A stretch of 8,593 bases of DNA from Acidimicrobiaceae bacterium (lineage in GTDB: Bacteria; Actinomycetota; Acidimicrobiia; Acidimicrobiales; MedAcidi-G1). The translations under genes and the position numbers were made by a program. Positions within the stretch are counted from its first letter, which is position 1; each line of letters opens with the position of its first letter. The notes under the pieces are model-generated. The model was not told the origin of the DNA. It saw nothing but the letters and a program-made list of their open reading frames with translations, and did no database searches. The stretch covers positions 12,344 to 20,936 of the forward strand of contig PAXM01000054.1 of the NCBI GenBank assembly GCA_002714485.1, read 5' to 3'. Shown piece after piece: positions 1-6,166 of this stretch.

Positions 1-494
1 CGCGCGCCCACTAGCGCCGTGGCGATACCGAAGTCGGCAACCTTCACATGGCCGTTGGGGCTGACCAGTACGTTGCCGGGCTTCACGTCGCGGTGAACCA
101 GACCATTGCGGTGGGCGAAGGCGAGCGCTCCGGCTATGTCGGCGGCTACTTCGGCGGCCCGGTCGGCCTGCAGGGGACCATCGGACCGGAGGATCTCAGC
201 GAGACTCCGTCCGTCGACGTACTCCATGACGATGAAGTACGTGCCCTGCTCCTCGCCCCAGTCGAAGACACTCACCACATTGGGATGATTCAGGTTGGCC
301 GCCGCCTGGGCCTCGCGTCGAAACCGCTCCACAAAATCGGAATCTCGGGAGAATTCGTCGAACAGGACCTTGACAGCCACCGGACGATCCAGGAGGAGAT
401 CGCGCGCGAGGAAGACATCGGCCATACCTCCCCGAGCGATCTGTCGCTGGAGCTCGTACCGCCCGTTGAAGACGGTGGGACCCTGTGAGGACAC
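1..494 (-). CDS. Serine/threonine protein kinase, PknB/Stk type (partial, C-terminus off window)
   Basis: N-terminal 164 codons of a Hanks-type Ser/Thr kinase that phosphorylates proteins using ATP; the gene continues beyond base 1. Seen from the GTG at 494: start of the domain at FNGRYELQRQIARGGMADV (9-27), a glycine loop in which the first canonical Gly is Ala20; VAVKVL with the ATP-anchoring Lys42; helix C Glu61; hinge VMEYVDG (89-95); catalytic loop HRDVKPGN (134-141) with Asp136, Lys138 and Asn141; and the metal-binding DFG (154-156). All core catalytic residues present are intact. Missing here are the activation loop and C-lobe and, if this is a classic PknB, the transmembrane helix and PASTA repeats. 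It lies 52 bp downstream of a PP2C phosphatase on the same strand, the usual pairing of this family. No Shine-Dalgarno is visible before the GTG, but no ATG, GTG or TTG occurs in frame between it and the end of the phosphatase gene. Family confident; subtype and start less so. Confidence 0.95.
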   Translation of the reverse strand, partial: MSSQGPTVFNGRYELQRQIARGGMADVFLARDLLLDRPVAVKVLFDEFSRDSDFVERFRREAQAAANLNHPNVVSVFDWGEEQGTYFIVMEYVDGRSLAEILRSDGPLQADRAAEVAADIAGALAFAHRNGLVHRDVKPGNVLVSPNGHVKVADFGIATALVGA

Positions 495-546
495 GGCGCC
501 AGATTCTACCGGGGGCCGGTTTGAGCGGCCCGTCGCCTGACAAGGG

Positions 547-1716
547 TCATCCGTTGCTGGAGGCCGTGTCCCGAAGATTGTTCCGGAACCCCTCGATGAG
601 CAGCCGGGCCTCGGCCAGCGTGCCGGTGGGGATCGTCTCGATGATGGCCGCTCGAGTGGAGTCGTCAAGGCGGGCTAGCCGGAGGTCGCCTCCCTCCTCA
701 AACGTCGGGTCGAACCAGAGGATCCCCCCTGAGCGCCCACGAAACACTGCTACGTCACCTTCATCGTCTCCTATGAACCACCCCTGTCGGGCGTACAACG
801 ACAGCACGAGGATCGCAGTAGCCACCACTGCGGCCACCGACCCAATCGTGGTGCGCAGGATGGCCCGTGGATCGTCGTCTACCCGACGGGACCGCACCAG
901 CCCGGTGGACCGTTCCAAACGAGCCTCGGGGATCGGGGGACGTCCACCAAGGGGTCGATCGGGCCCCTCGACGACTTCGACAACCAGCACCGTGACGTTG
1001 TCATGCCCTCCGGCCGCGACTGCCTCGGACACAAGGCGACCAGCCACCTCCTGAACCGGACCGTCGCCCAGCAATTCGGCGATCCGATCATCTTCCAATT
1101 CATTGAAAAGGCCGTCGCTGCACAACAGGAACCGGTCACCGCAGGCCGGGGGAAACTCCCAACTGTCGATGGTGGGATCAACTTCGATTCCCAGAGCCCG
1201 GGTGAGGATATTGCGCTGGGGATGAACGGCCGCCTCCTCGGAGGTCAGTTCACCAGCACGCACCAGGTCGGCCACCAGGCTGTGGTCATCGCTGACCCGC
1301 ACAAGTTCGTCTAGGTCCAGTCGGTACACACGGCTGTCCCCAATATTGACCACAGCCAACGCGTCGGGACCGCCCTGACCACCGGATCCGTCGACCACGG
1401 CCAGTGCGCACAGCGTGGTTCCCATCCCGGCCAGGTCGGGATCGAAAGCTGCCCGTTCGAGGACTGCCCTATTGGCCTGACGCACGGCCCGCACCAGTGA
1501 AGCCCGGTCCGGACCGGTAAACCCGTCGATCACTTCAGTGGTAGCCACCGCCGACGCGACTTCACCACCTCGGTGACCACCCATACCATCGGCCACTACG
1601 AACACCTCGTCGGTCGAGGCAACGTAGTCCTGATTGACTTCACGAATCCGCCCCACGTGGGAAGCCGACCCAGCTTCCAGCCGAATCGACCGCCGCCTGG
1701 TTCGGCGGGCCATCAT
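547..1716 (-). CDS. PP2C-family protein serine/threonine phosphatase, membrane-anchored (Stp/PstP-like)
   Basis: Metal-dependent phosphatase that removes phosphate from Ser/Thr, probably reversing the downstream kinase. The predicted protein is 389 aa. A basic N-terminus (MMARRTRRR) is followed by the PP2C domain at about 14-255: EVNQD (26-30), VADGMGGH (41-48) with metal ligand Asp43, NIGDSR (124-129), DDHSLV (143-148), CSDG (199-202) with Asp201, and GGHDN (236-240) with Asp239. A basic linker leads to one hydrophobic helix at about 288-307, then about 80 residues predicted outside the membrane that I do not recognise as a domain. The catalytic part should therefore be cytoplasmic. I chose the ATGATG at 1716/1713 because the conserved domain begins shortly after it and a possible -10 at 1760-1765 leaves the upstream ATG at 1785 untranscribed. 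An in-frame ATG at 1737 is also possible. The FtsW, penicillin-binding and FHA genes that often sit with this pair in actinobacteria are not between the two. Confidence 0.93.
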   Translation of the reverse strand: MMARRTRRRSIRLEAGSASHVGRIREVNQDYVASTDEVFVVADGMGGHRGGEVASAVATTEVIDGFTGPDRASLVRAVRQANRAVLERAAFDPDLAGMGTTLCALAVVDGSGGQGGPDALAVVNIGDSRVYRLDLDELVRVSDDHSLVADLVRAGELTSEEAAVHPQRNILTRALGIEVDPTIDSWEFPPACGDRFLLCSDGLFNELEDDRIAELLGDGPVQEVAGRLVSEAVAAGGHDNVTVLVVEVVEGPDRPLGGRPPIPEARLERSTGLVRSRRVDDDPRAILRTTIGSVAAVVATAILVLSLYARQGWFIGDDEGDVAVFRGRSGGILWFDPTFEEGGDLRLARLDDSTRAAIIETIPTGTLAEARLLIEGFRNNLRDTASSNG

Positions 1717-1759
1717 CACCTGTCGCTCACCACCCATCGGTCGCCTGCGCCGCCGAACG

Positions 1760-1765
1760 ATCGTA
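1760..1765 (-). promoter_or_regulatory. Possible -10 element for the PP2C-kinase transcript
   Basis: TACGAT on the minus strand fits the actinobacterial TANNNT -10 pattern. It would start transcription near 1753, upstream of the ATGs at 1737 and 1716 but downstream of the one at 1785. The -35 region (TGAATG at 17 bp spacing) matches poorly. Single-motif evidence only. Confidence 0.3.
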
Positions 1766-1796
1766 CTGGCGGCCCCATCGTCCATTCAGTGCACGG

Positions 1797-1816
1797 CGGG
1801 ATGCCGATGCATCCCG
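1797..1816. repeat. Perfect 8+8 bp inverted repeat in the PP2C/tRNA-Leu divergent region
   Basis: Arms CGGGATGC and GCATCCCG are exact reverse complements separated by CGAT. The dyad ends one base before the proposed tRNA-Leu -10 (1818-1823), so it covers the spacer and -35 region of that promoter, and it lies upstream of the PP2C gene on the other strand. It could be an operator or an RNA hairpin. No gene is seen that would need a terminator here. Confidence 0.6.
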
Positions 1817-1817
1817 T

Positions 1818-1823
1818 TACCCT
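1818..1823 (+). promoter_or_regulatory. Possible -10 element of tRNA-Leu
   Basis: TACCCT fits TANNNT and lies 14 bp before the mature 5' end, which would allow a short 5' leader removed by RNase P. There is no recognisable -35; that position is occupied by the dyad. Confidence 0.45.
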
Positions 1824-1837
1824 TCGCCCCGTAACTC

Positions 1838-1923
<86 letters not shown>

Positions 1924-1924
<1 letters not shown>

Positions 1925-1948
1925 TCCGGACGACCCGACGACCCGGAT
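1924..1948 (+). terminator. Weak hairpin between convergent tRNA-Leu and oxidoreductase genes
   Basis: ATCCGG (1924-1929) pairs with CCGGAT (1943-1948) around a 13-nt loop. It begins at the last base of the tRNA CCA and sits where both convergent transcripts should end. There is no U tract, so intrinsic termination is uncertain. Confidence 0.25.
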
Positions 1949-1984
1949 CAAGTGACTCCGACCCGGCTGATCACAACCCGGTGA

Positions 1985-3043
1985 CTAGACCGGTACTTCG
2001 ACATCAGGCCGTGGCTCGCAGCCGGCCAGTCGAGCCAGCAAAACCATCTCCTCCTCGGAATTGGGCCGGACCGTGAGCCCGGTGGCATCGGTGGATCGCC
2101 ACTGCTCGAACCGTTCAGTGATGCGGGACTCCGACCCCACCAACGCCCCGTCGTCCACGTAGTCGTCGGGCACCGCTGCGGCCGCCTCGTCCCGCCGTCC
2201 AGCCGCAAACAACTGGGCAATCCGCTCTGCGGCTTCGCCGAAGCCCCGTCGGACCATGGCATCCCGGTGGAAGTTGTGATCCGTTGTGCCATAGCCGCCG
2301 ACCCTCATGGCCACCCCCGGCTTGGCCTCGTCCAACGCCGTCTGCACGTCGTCGGTCAGGCACACGGTGGTCCCCGTCTGGACTTCCAGGTCAGCCATGG
2401 TGCGTCCGTCCTGCTCCAACCCAATGGCTAGGTCCCCGGCATAGAGATGAGCGCTCGCTGGCGTGTAGCCCAACGGCAACCATCCGTCGGCTAACTCGGC
2501 GGTGAGCCGTACGTTGGCCGGGCCTCCGGTGGCCAGGAAGATCGGCAGTTCAGGATTGGGGTGGAGGACCGACTTCAGTGGACGTCCCGAACCGGTCGAA
2601 CCAGGCCCCTCGTAGGGCAGTTGGATCTCCGGGCCGTCGTGGGCCACCGGCCCTTCACGGTGCAATGCCTGTCGCATGATGGCCACGTAGTCGCGAAGCC
2701 GGGCCGACGGCCGACCCCATGGCTGGCCATACCAGCCTTCGGCGACCTGTGGGCCCGACAGCCCAAGACCGCAAACAACTCGACCGGGGGCCAGGGCCTC
2801 GAGGGTGGCGAACTGCATGGCCGTAGTGGTCGGCGGCCGGGCCGGTATCTGGGCTACAGCCGATCCGAGACGTAGATACCGGGTGTGTGCGGCCAGGAAA
2901 GCCAACGGCGTGACAGCGTCAGCGCCGTAGATCTCTGCGGTCCACACCGAATCGAACCCCAGGCGTTCGGCCAACAGGATCCGCCGCATCGGCAACTCGA
3001 CGCGGGGCGAGGCCCAGACGTCTAGCCCCAGTCCCAGTCGCAT
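1985..3043 (-). CDS. LLM-class F420-dependent oxidoreductase, Rv3520c-like
   Basis: A 352-aa single-domain luciferase-like (bacterial luciferase TIM-barrel) protein. Family members transfer hydride between reduced deazaflavin F420 and an organic substrate in the cytoplasm; the substrate here is unknown. Visible signatures are an N-terminal strand MRLGLGLDVW, AERLGFDSVWTAE (25-37) followed by GADAVTPLAFL, the IPARPPTTTAM segment (66-76), GLGLSGPQVAEGWYGQPWG (92-110), HPNPELPIFLATGGPAN (161-177) and ELADGWLPLGY (183-193). The block around SGPQVAEGWYGQ closely resembles mycobacterial Rv3520c-type proteins as I recall them, which is why I prefer F420 to FMN. The ATG follows the AcuI-like stop by 35 bp with only a weak purine-rich site, so it is probably the last gene of the minus-strand run. 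An F420 enzyme supports an actinobacterial source. Length is normal and nothing is broken. Confidence 0.9.
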   Translation of the reverse strand: MRLGLGLDVWASPRVELPMRRILLAERLGFDSVWTAEIYGADAVTPLAFLAAHTRYLRLGSAVAQIPARPPTTTAMQFATLEALAPGRVVCGLGLSGPQVAEGWYGQPWGRPSARLRDYVAIMRQALHREGPVAHDGPEIQLPYEGPGSTGSGRPLKSVLHPNPELPIFLATGGPANVRLTAELADGWLPLGYTPASAHLYAGDLAIGLEQDGRTMADLEVQTGTTVCLTDDVQTALDEAKPGVAMRVGGYGTTDHNFHRDAMVRRGFGEAAERIAQLFAAGRRDEAAAAVPDDYVDDGALVGSESRITERFEQWRSTDATGLTVRPNSEEEMVLLARLAGCEPRPDVEVPV

Positions 3044-3078
3044 ACTCGCCCGATCCCAGGTCTATGTGCCTGCGTCTC

Positions 3079-4083
3079 TCAGGCGTTCACGTCGACGACG
3101 ACCCGGCCGCGGACCCGACCGGCCAGCACCTCGTCGGCCACGGCAGGCACCTCGTCGAGGCCCACCGTGGTGGTCATCGAGGCCAGCAGTTCCCGGTCTA
3201 GGTCTTCGTCGAGACGACGCCAGGCTTCGACTCGTCGCTGTCTAGGCACGTGGACCGAGTGCACGCCCCGGAGAGTCACGCCACGCAGGATGAACGGCGC
3301 CACGCTGGTCATGAGGTCCATGCCTTGGGCTAGGCCGCAAGCGGCCACACAGCCCTCCGGCTGTACCTGGGCCAAAACGTTGGCCAGTGTGTGACTTCCT
3401 ACCGCATCCACCGCACCGGCCCATCGGGCCCGAGCCAGCGGCCGACCGCCCGGTTGGGAAAGCTCTGACCGTTCCACAATGGTCGAGGCGCCTAAGGCGG
3501 TCAGATAGTCGGCCTCCTCTGGGCGGCCCGTCGAAGCATGTACCTCGTAGCCCCGGGCAGCAAGAAGGGCCACGGCCACACTGCCCACCCCCCCGGCCGC
3601 CCCCGTGACCAGCACTGGGCCACGGTCTGGGGTCACGTGGTGCTCTTCGAGGGCCAGCACACAGAGGATCGACGTGTAGCCAGCTGTTCCAATGGCCATG
3701 GCTTGCGCTGTCGACACTCCGTCGGGCAGAGGCACGGTCCACGATCCACGGACGCGGGCCCGCTGGGTCATGCCACCCCACGTGTCCTCCCCGATCCCCC
3801 AACCGTTGACGACCACCCGTTGGCCGACAGGCACCTCGGAATCCTCCGACAATGCGACTATGCCGGCCAAGTCGATCCCGGGAACCATTGGCCAGGATCG
3901 GACGATGGGCGACTGGTCGGCCACGGCCAACGCGTCCTTAAAGTTCACCGTCGAGTACTCGACGTCCACCACCAACTCGGGATGGTCGGAGTCGCCCACC
4001 GTCGGCAAGTCGCCCTCGTCGAGAGTCACGAACTCCCGTTGGAACTCGCCGTCGGACTTATCAAGTCTCAAGGCACGGAACAT
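3079..4083 (-). CDS. acuI: Acrylyl-CoA reductase-like zinc-free MDR oxidoreductase (AcuI/YhdH family)
   Basis: A 334-aa medium-chain dehydrogenase/reductase of the YhdH/AcuI group. Characterised members reduce the toxic electrophile acryloyl-CoA to propionyl-CoA with NADPH, in DMSP and 3-hydroxypropionate metabolism. Seen: VNFKDALAVADQSP (46-59), the catalytic-domain stretch MVPGIDLAGIV (66-76), GWGIGEDTWGGMTQRARV (94-111), AMAIGTAGYTSILCVLALE (128-146), the Rossmann loop VTGAAGGVGSVA (159-170), STGRPEEADYLTALGA (184-199) matching the family's NADPH phosphate-binding segment, and a C-terminal RGRVVVDVN. Typical zinc-binding cysteines of alcohol dehydrogenases are absent, as expected. One deviation is GVHSV at 273-277, where I recall most relatives having GIDSV. 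It starts 75 bp after the hydrolase stop and is followed at 35 bp by the F420 oxidoreductase. No other acrylate or DMSP gene is visible, so the physiological substrate is inference; other enoyl or quinone substrates are possible. Confidence 0.88.
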   Translation of the reverse strand: MFRALRLDKSDGEFQREFVTLDEGDLPTVGDSDHPELVVDVEYSTVNFKDALAVADQSPIVRSWPMVPGIDLAGIVALSEDSEVPVGQRVVVNGWGIGEDTWGGMTQRARVRGSWTVPLPDGVSTAQAMAIGTAGYTSILCVLALEEHHVTPDRGPVLVTGAAGGVGSVAVALLAARGYEVHASTGRPEEADYLTALGASTIVERSELSQPGGRPLARARWAGAVDAVGSHTLANVLAQVQPEGCVAACGLAQGMDLMTSVAPFILRGVTLRGVHSVHVPRQRRVEAWRRLDEDLDRELLASMTTTVGLDEVPAVADEVLAGRVRGRVVVDVNA

Positions 4084-4158
4084 GGATATCTCGTCTCTGG
4101 TCGAAGTCTGTAGTCAAGGTCATTGATTACGGCGGCGGACCATGCGTGCAAGACCGGG

Positions 4159-4896
4159 TCAGCGACCGAACATGGCTAGCCACTGCTCCTCGGAGCGGGG
4201 CATGAACACGAAGTTGTCCCGTCGGGTGTCCCCCATGGGAGCTGATGACTGCGGCGAGTAGAGGTGGCCGGGGTAGAGCACTGCCTCGTCGGGCACCTTG
4301 GCTAGGCGGTGGTGGAGACTGTCGTACAACGCAGCGGGGTCGCCACCGGGGAGGTCGGTCCGTCCGCAACCCTCCAGGAACAGGGTGTCGCCGGCCACCA
4401 GCCGACCGTCGACCAGGAAGCACTGGCTACCCGGAGTGTGGCCCGGTGTGTGGATCAACTCAATGTCAATGGCACCCACGGTGACCACGTCGCCGCTCTC
4501 GTGGCCGACGATGTCACCATCACCCAGGCCGGTGACCTCGGCGATGAGGCCCGCCTCGTCGTGCTGGGCGTGGATGGGCACGGAGGTGCGTTCCAGCAGT
4601 TCAGCAGCCCCGACAATGTCGAAGCCCATCATCGAGCCACCCACGTGGTCCGGGTGGTAGTGGGTCGCCAGAGCACCGGTGCAACGCATGTCGTCGTCGG
4701 CCAACACGTCGAGGATGCCGTCCACGTCGTAGGCCGGGTCGACCACCACGGCGTCGCCAGTCTCCCGGTCGCCGATGAGGTAGACGAAATTGACCATCTG
4801 GCGGGCCAGCTGATCTTCGGTGGCGAAGTCTCGGCCGGCGAGCAATTGGCGGAAGTAAAGGCGGTCCCCGTTGTCTGGGTGGGTGGCGTGGTCCAT
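4159..4896 (-). CDS. MBL-fold metallo-hydrolase, glyoxalase II/ETHE1-like
   Basis: A 245-aa metallo-beta-lactamase-fold hydrolase, predicted cytoplasmic and dinuclear-metal dependent. Ligands are all present: THYHPDH (78-84; His79, His81, Asp83, His84), TPGHTPGS (150-157; His153), AGDTLF (168-173; Asp170) and YPGH (208-211; His211). The stretch GCGRTDLPGGD (176-186) is typical of glyoxalase II and persulfide dioxygenase relatives. N-terminal LYFRQLLAGRDFA and MVNFVYLIGDRETGDA are outside the catalytic motifs and look specific to a subfamily I cannot name. Candidate activities are thioester hydrolysis (for example S-lactoyl thiols, releasing D-lactate) or persulfide oxidation; sequence alone does not decide. 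The frame is open upstream to 5043, inside larC. I chose the ATG at 4896 because conserved sequence begins about 12 residues later and it falls 37 bp after the larC stop; a GTG at 4953 overlapping larC is the alternative. Its ribosome site is weak either way. Confidence 0.9.
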   Translation of the reverse strand: MDHATHPDNGDRLYFRQLLAGRDFATEDQLARQMVNFVYLIGDRETGDAVVVDPAYDVDGILDVLADDDMRCTGALATHYHPDHVGGSMMGFDIVGAAELLERTSVPIHAQHDEAGLIAEVTGLGDGDIVGHESGDVVTVGAIDIELIHTPGHTPGSQCFLVDGRLVAGDTLFLEGCGRTDLPGGDPAALYDSLHHRLAKVPDEAVLYPGHLYSPQSSAPMGDTRRDNFVFMPRSEEQWLAMFGR

Positions 4897-4933
4897 CGTC
4901 CAGCCATCGTAGGAGACCGATATGGGAACCGGA

Positions 4934-6166
4934 TCAGCCGAGGCCGTGATCACCCTGAGAGCCGGCGGCTCGCCAAGCCGCCTCGGCCAGAGCCAGTACC
5001 TCGCGCAACGGACGTCCGGTAGCCACCGCGGCCCGAGCTGCATCGTCGTGTTCGGCCTTGGCCCGACCGGCGGTCACCTTGATGGCAATCAGGTGCCCGT
5101 CGACCTCCACCTCATCCATGGTGCGGGGCGCCGCCCACCTCCGGACGGTGTAGGCCCGAACGCCTAGCGACCCCGTCTCGGCGGTCAACACGTCGGCCAC
5201 CACGGCTACGTCGGTCGGATCGCACAAAGCACTCACCACATGGGCTGGCCGACCCTTCTTCATCACGATGGGCGTCACCCAGGCATCCCGCGCTCCGGCT
5301 TCGAGGCAGCGGGCCAAGGCGTGGGCTAGGGCCTCGCCGGTGGCGTCGTCCACGTTGACCTCCAGGACCTCCATCGGCTGGCCGGAACCCCGACCCAATC
5401 CCCGATCGGACTCGCTGGTCGCGGTCGACTCGTCGAGGGTGCCCACCACCACCCGGGTGATGTTGGGTCGCCCGTCGAGGTCACGATCACCGGCGCCGTG
5501 ACCGGTGGCCTCCACAACCATGGCCGGCATCGAACCCCACGCAGTGACCGTGGCCGCCAACAGGGCGGCGCCGGTCGGTGTCGTCAGTTCAGCGGCCACA
5601 TCGGTTCCGTGGATGGGGGCGCCGGCCAACAAGGCGATGGTGGCGGGCGCCGGAACGGGGATCGTCCCGTGGGCCGACTCGACCGAGCCGGTCCCGGTGG
5701 CCACGCTGGTCGAACCGACCTCGTCGATGTCGAGTACCTCGAGGGCTGCACAGGTCCCGACCACGTCCACGATGCTGTCGATGGCACCCACCTCGTGGAA
5801 GTGCACATCGTCCGGTGGGATCCCATGGAGACGGCCCTCGACGGCAGCGAGGGCCTCGAAGGTGTCACGTACTCGCCGAGCCATCCGGTCGGGGAAATCG
5901 GCCGCATCCACCATGGCCAGAATCTCCCGGGCGGATCGGTGGGTGGCTTCGTCTTCGGCAGCCACACGAACATCGACGGCCGTGATACCACCACGGAGGC
6001 AGGGTTCTGCGGTCAGTGCCCAGTTGGACGCCGGGAGGTCGACCACCGGCAGAAGACCGATCAGGGCACGCACCTCGTCAACGTCAGCACCAGCATCCAC
6101 CAGGGCACCGAGGGCCATGTCACCGGCGATGCCCGAGAACGGCTGGAACCACGCCACCCGGGTCAC
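4934..6166 (-). CDS. larC: Nickel-pincer cofactor biosynthesis protein LarC (nickel insertion/cyclometallase)
   Basis: A 410-aa LarC, which inserts nickel into pyridinium-3,5-bisthiocarboxylic acid mononucleotide in a CTP-dependent step to give the NPN cofactor used by lactate racemase (LarA) and related enzymes. Seen: an N-terminal FQPFSGIAGDMALGALVDAG (7-26), HFHEVGAIDSIVDVVG (122-137), SAHGTIPVPAPAT (164-176), ELTTPTGAALL (193-203), then the C-terminal module EVNVDDATGEAL (269-280), DAWVTPIVMKKGRPAHVVSA (294-313) and GSLGVR (332-337). A low-complexity linker at about 243-264 separates the halves. In Lactiplantibacillus plantarum these halves are joined by programmed frameshifting; here they are one continuous frame. 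The GTG start overlaps the larB stop (GTGA) and has AGGAG 7 nt upstream, so translation is probably coupled. Full length and intact. Confidence 0.96.
   Translation of the reverse strand: MTRVAWFQPFSGIAGDMALGALVDAGADVDEVRALIGLLPVVDLPASNWALTAEPCLRGGITAVDVRVAAEDEATHRSAREILAMVDAADFPDRMARRVRDTFEALAAVEGRLHGIPPDDVHFHEVGAIDSIVDVVGTCAALEVLDIDEVGSTSVATGTGSVESAHGTIPVPAPATIALLAGAPIHGTDVAAELTTPTGAALLAATVTAWGSMPAMVVEATGHGAGDRDLDGRPNITRVVVGTLDESTATSESDRGLGRGSGQPMEVLEVNVDDATGEALAHALARCLEAGARDAWVTPIVMKKGRPAHVVSALCDPTDVAVVADVLTAETGSLGVRAYTVRRWAAPRTMDEVEVDGHLIAIKVTAGRAKAEHDDAARAAVATGRPLREVLALAEAAWRAAGSQGDHGLG

Noticed and set aside
48..488. 146-codon plus-strand open frame at the left edge
   Set aside because: Exact complement of the kinase N-terminal domain, which has all catalytic motifs.
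4309..5022. 237-codon plus-strand open frame with smooth-looking protein sequence
   Set aside because: It is antisense to the MBL hydrolase, whose complete metal-binding motifs are on the minus strand. The regular appearance is a frame effect of GC-rich codons.
4897..5043. Longer start for the MBL hydrolase (294 aa)
   Set aside because: The extra 49 residues mostly overlap the larC C-terminus in another frame and do not look like family sequence.
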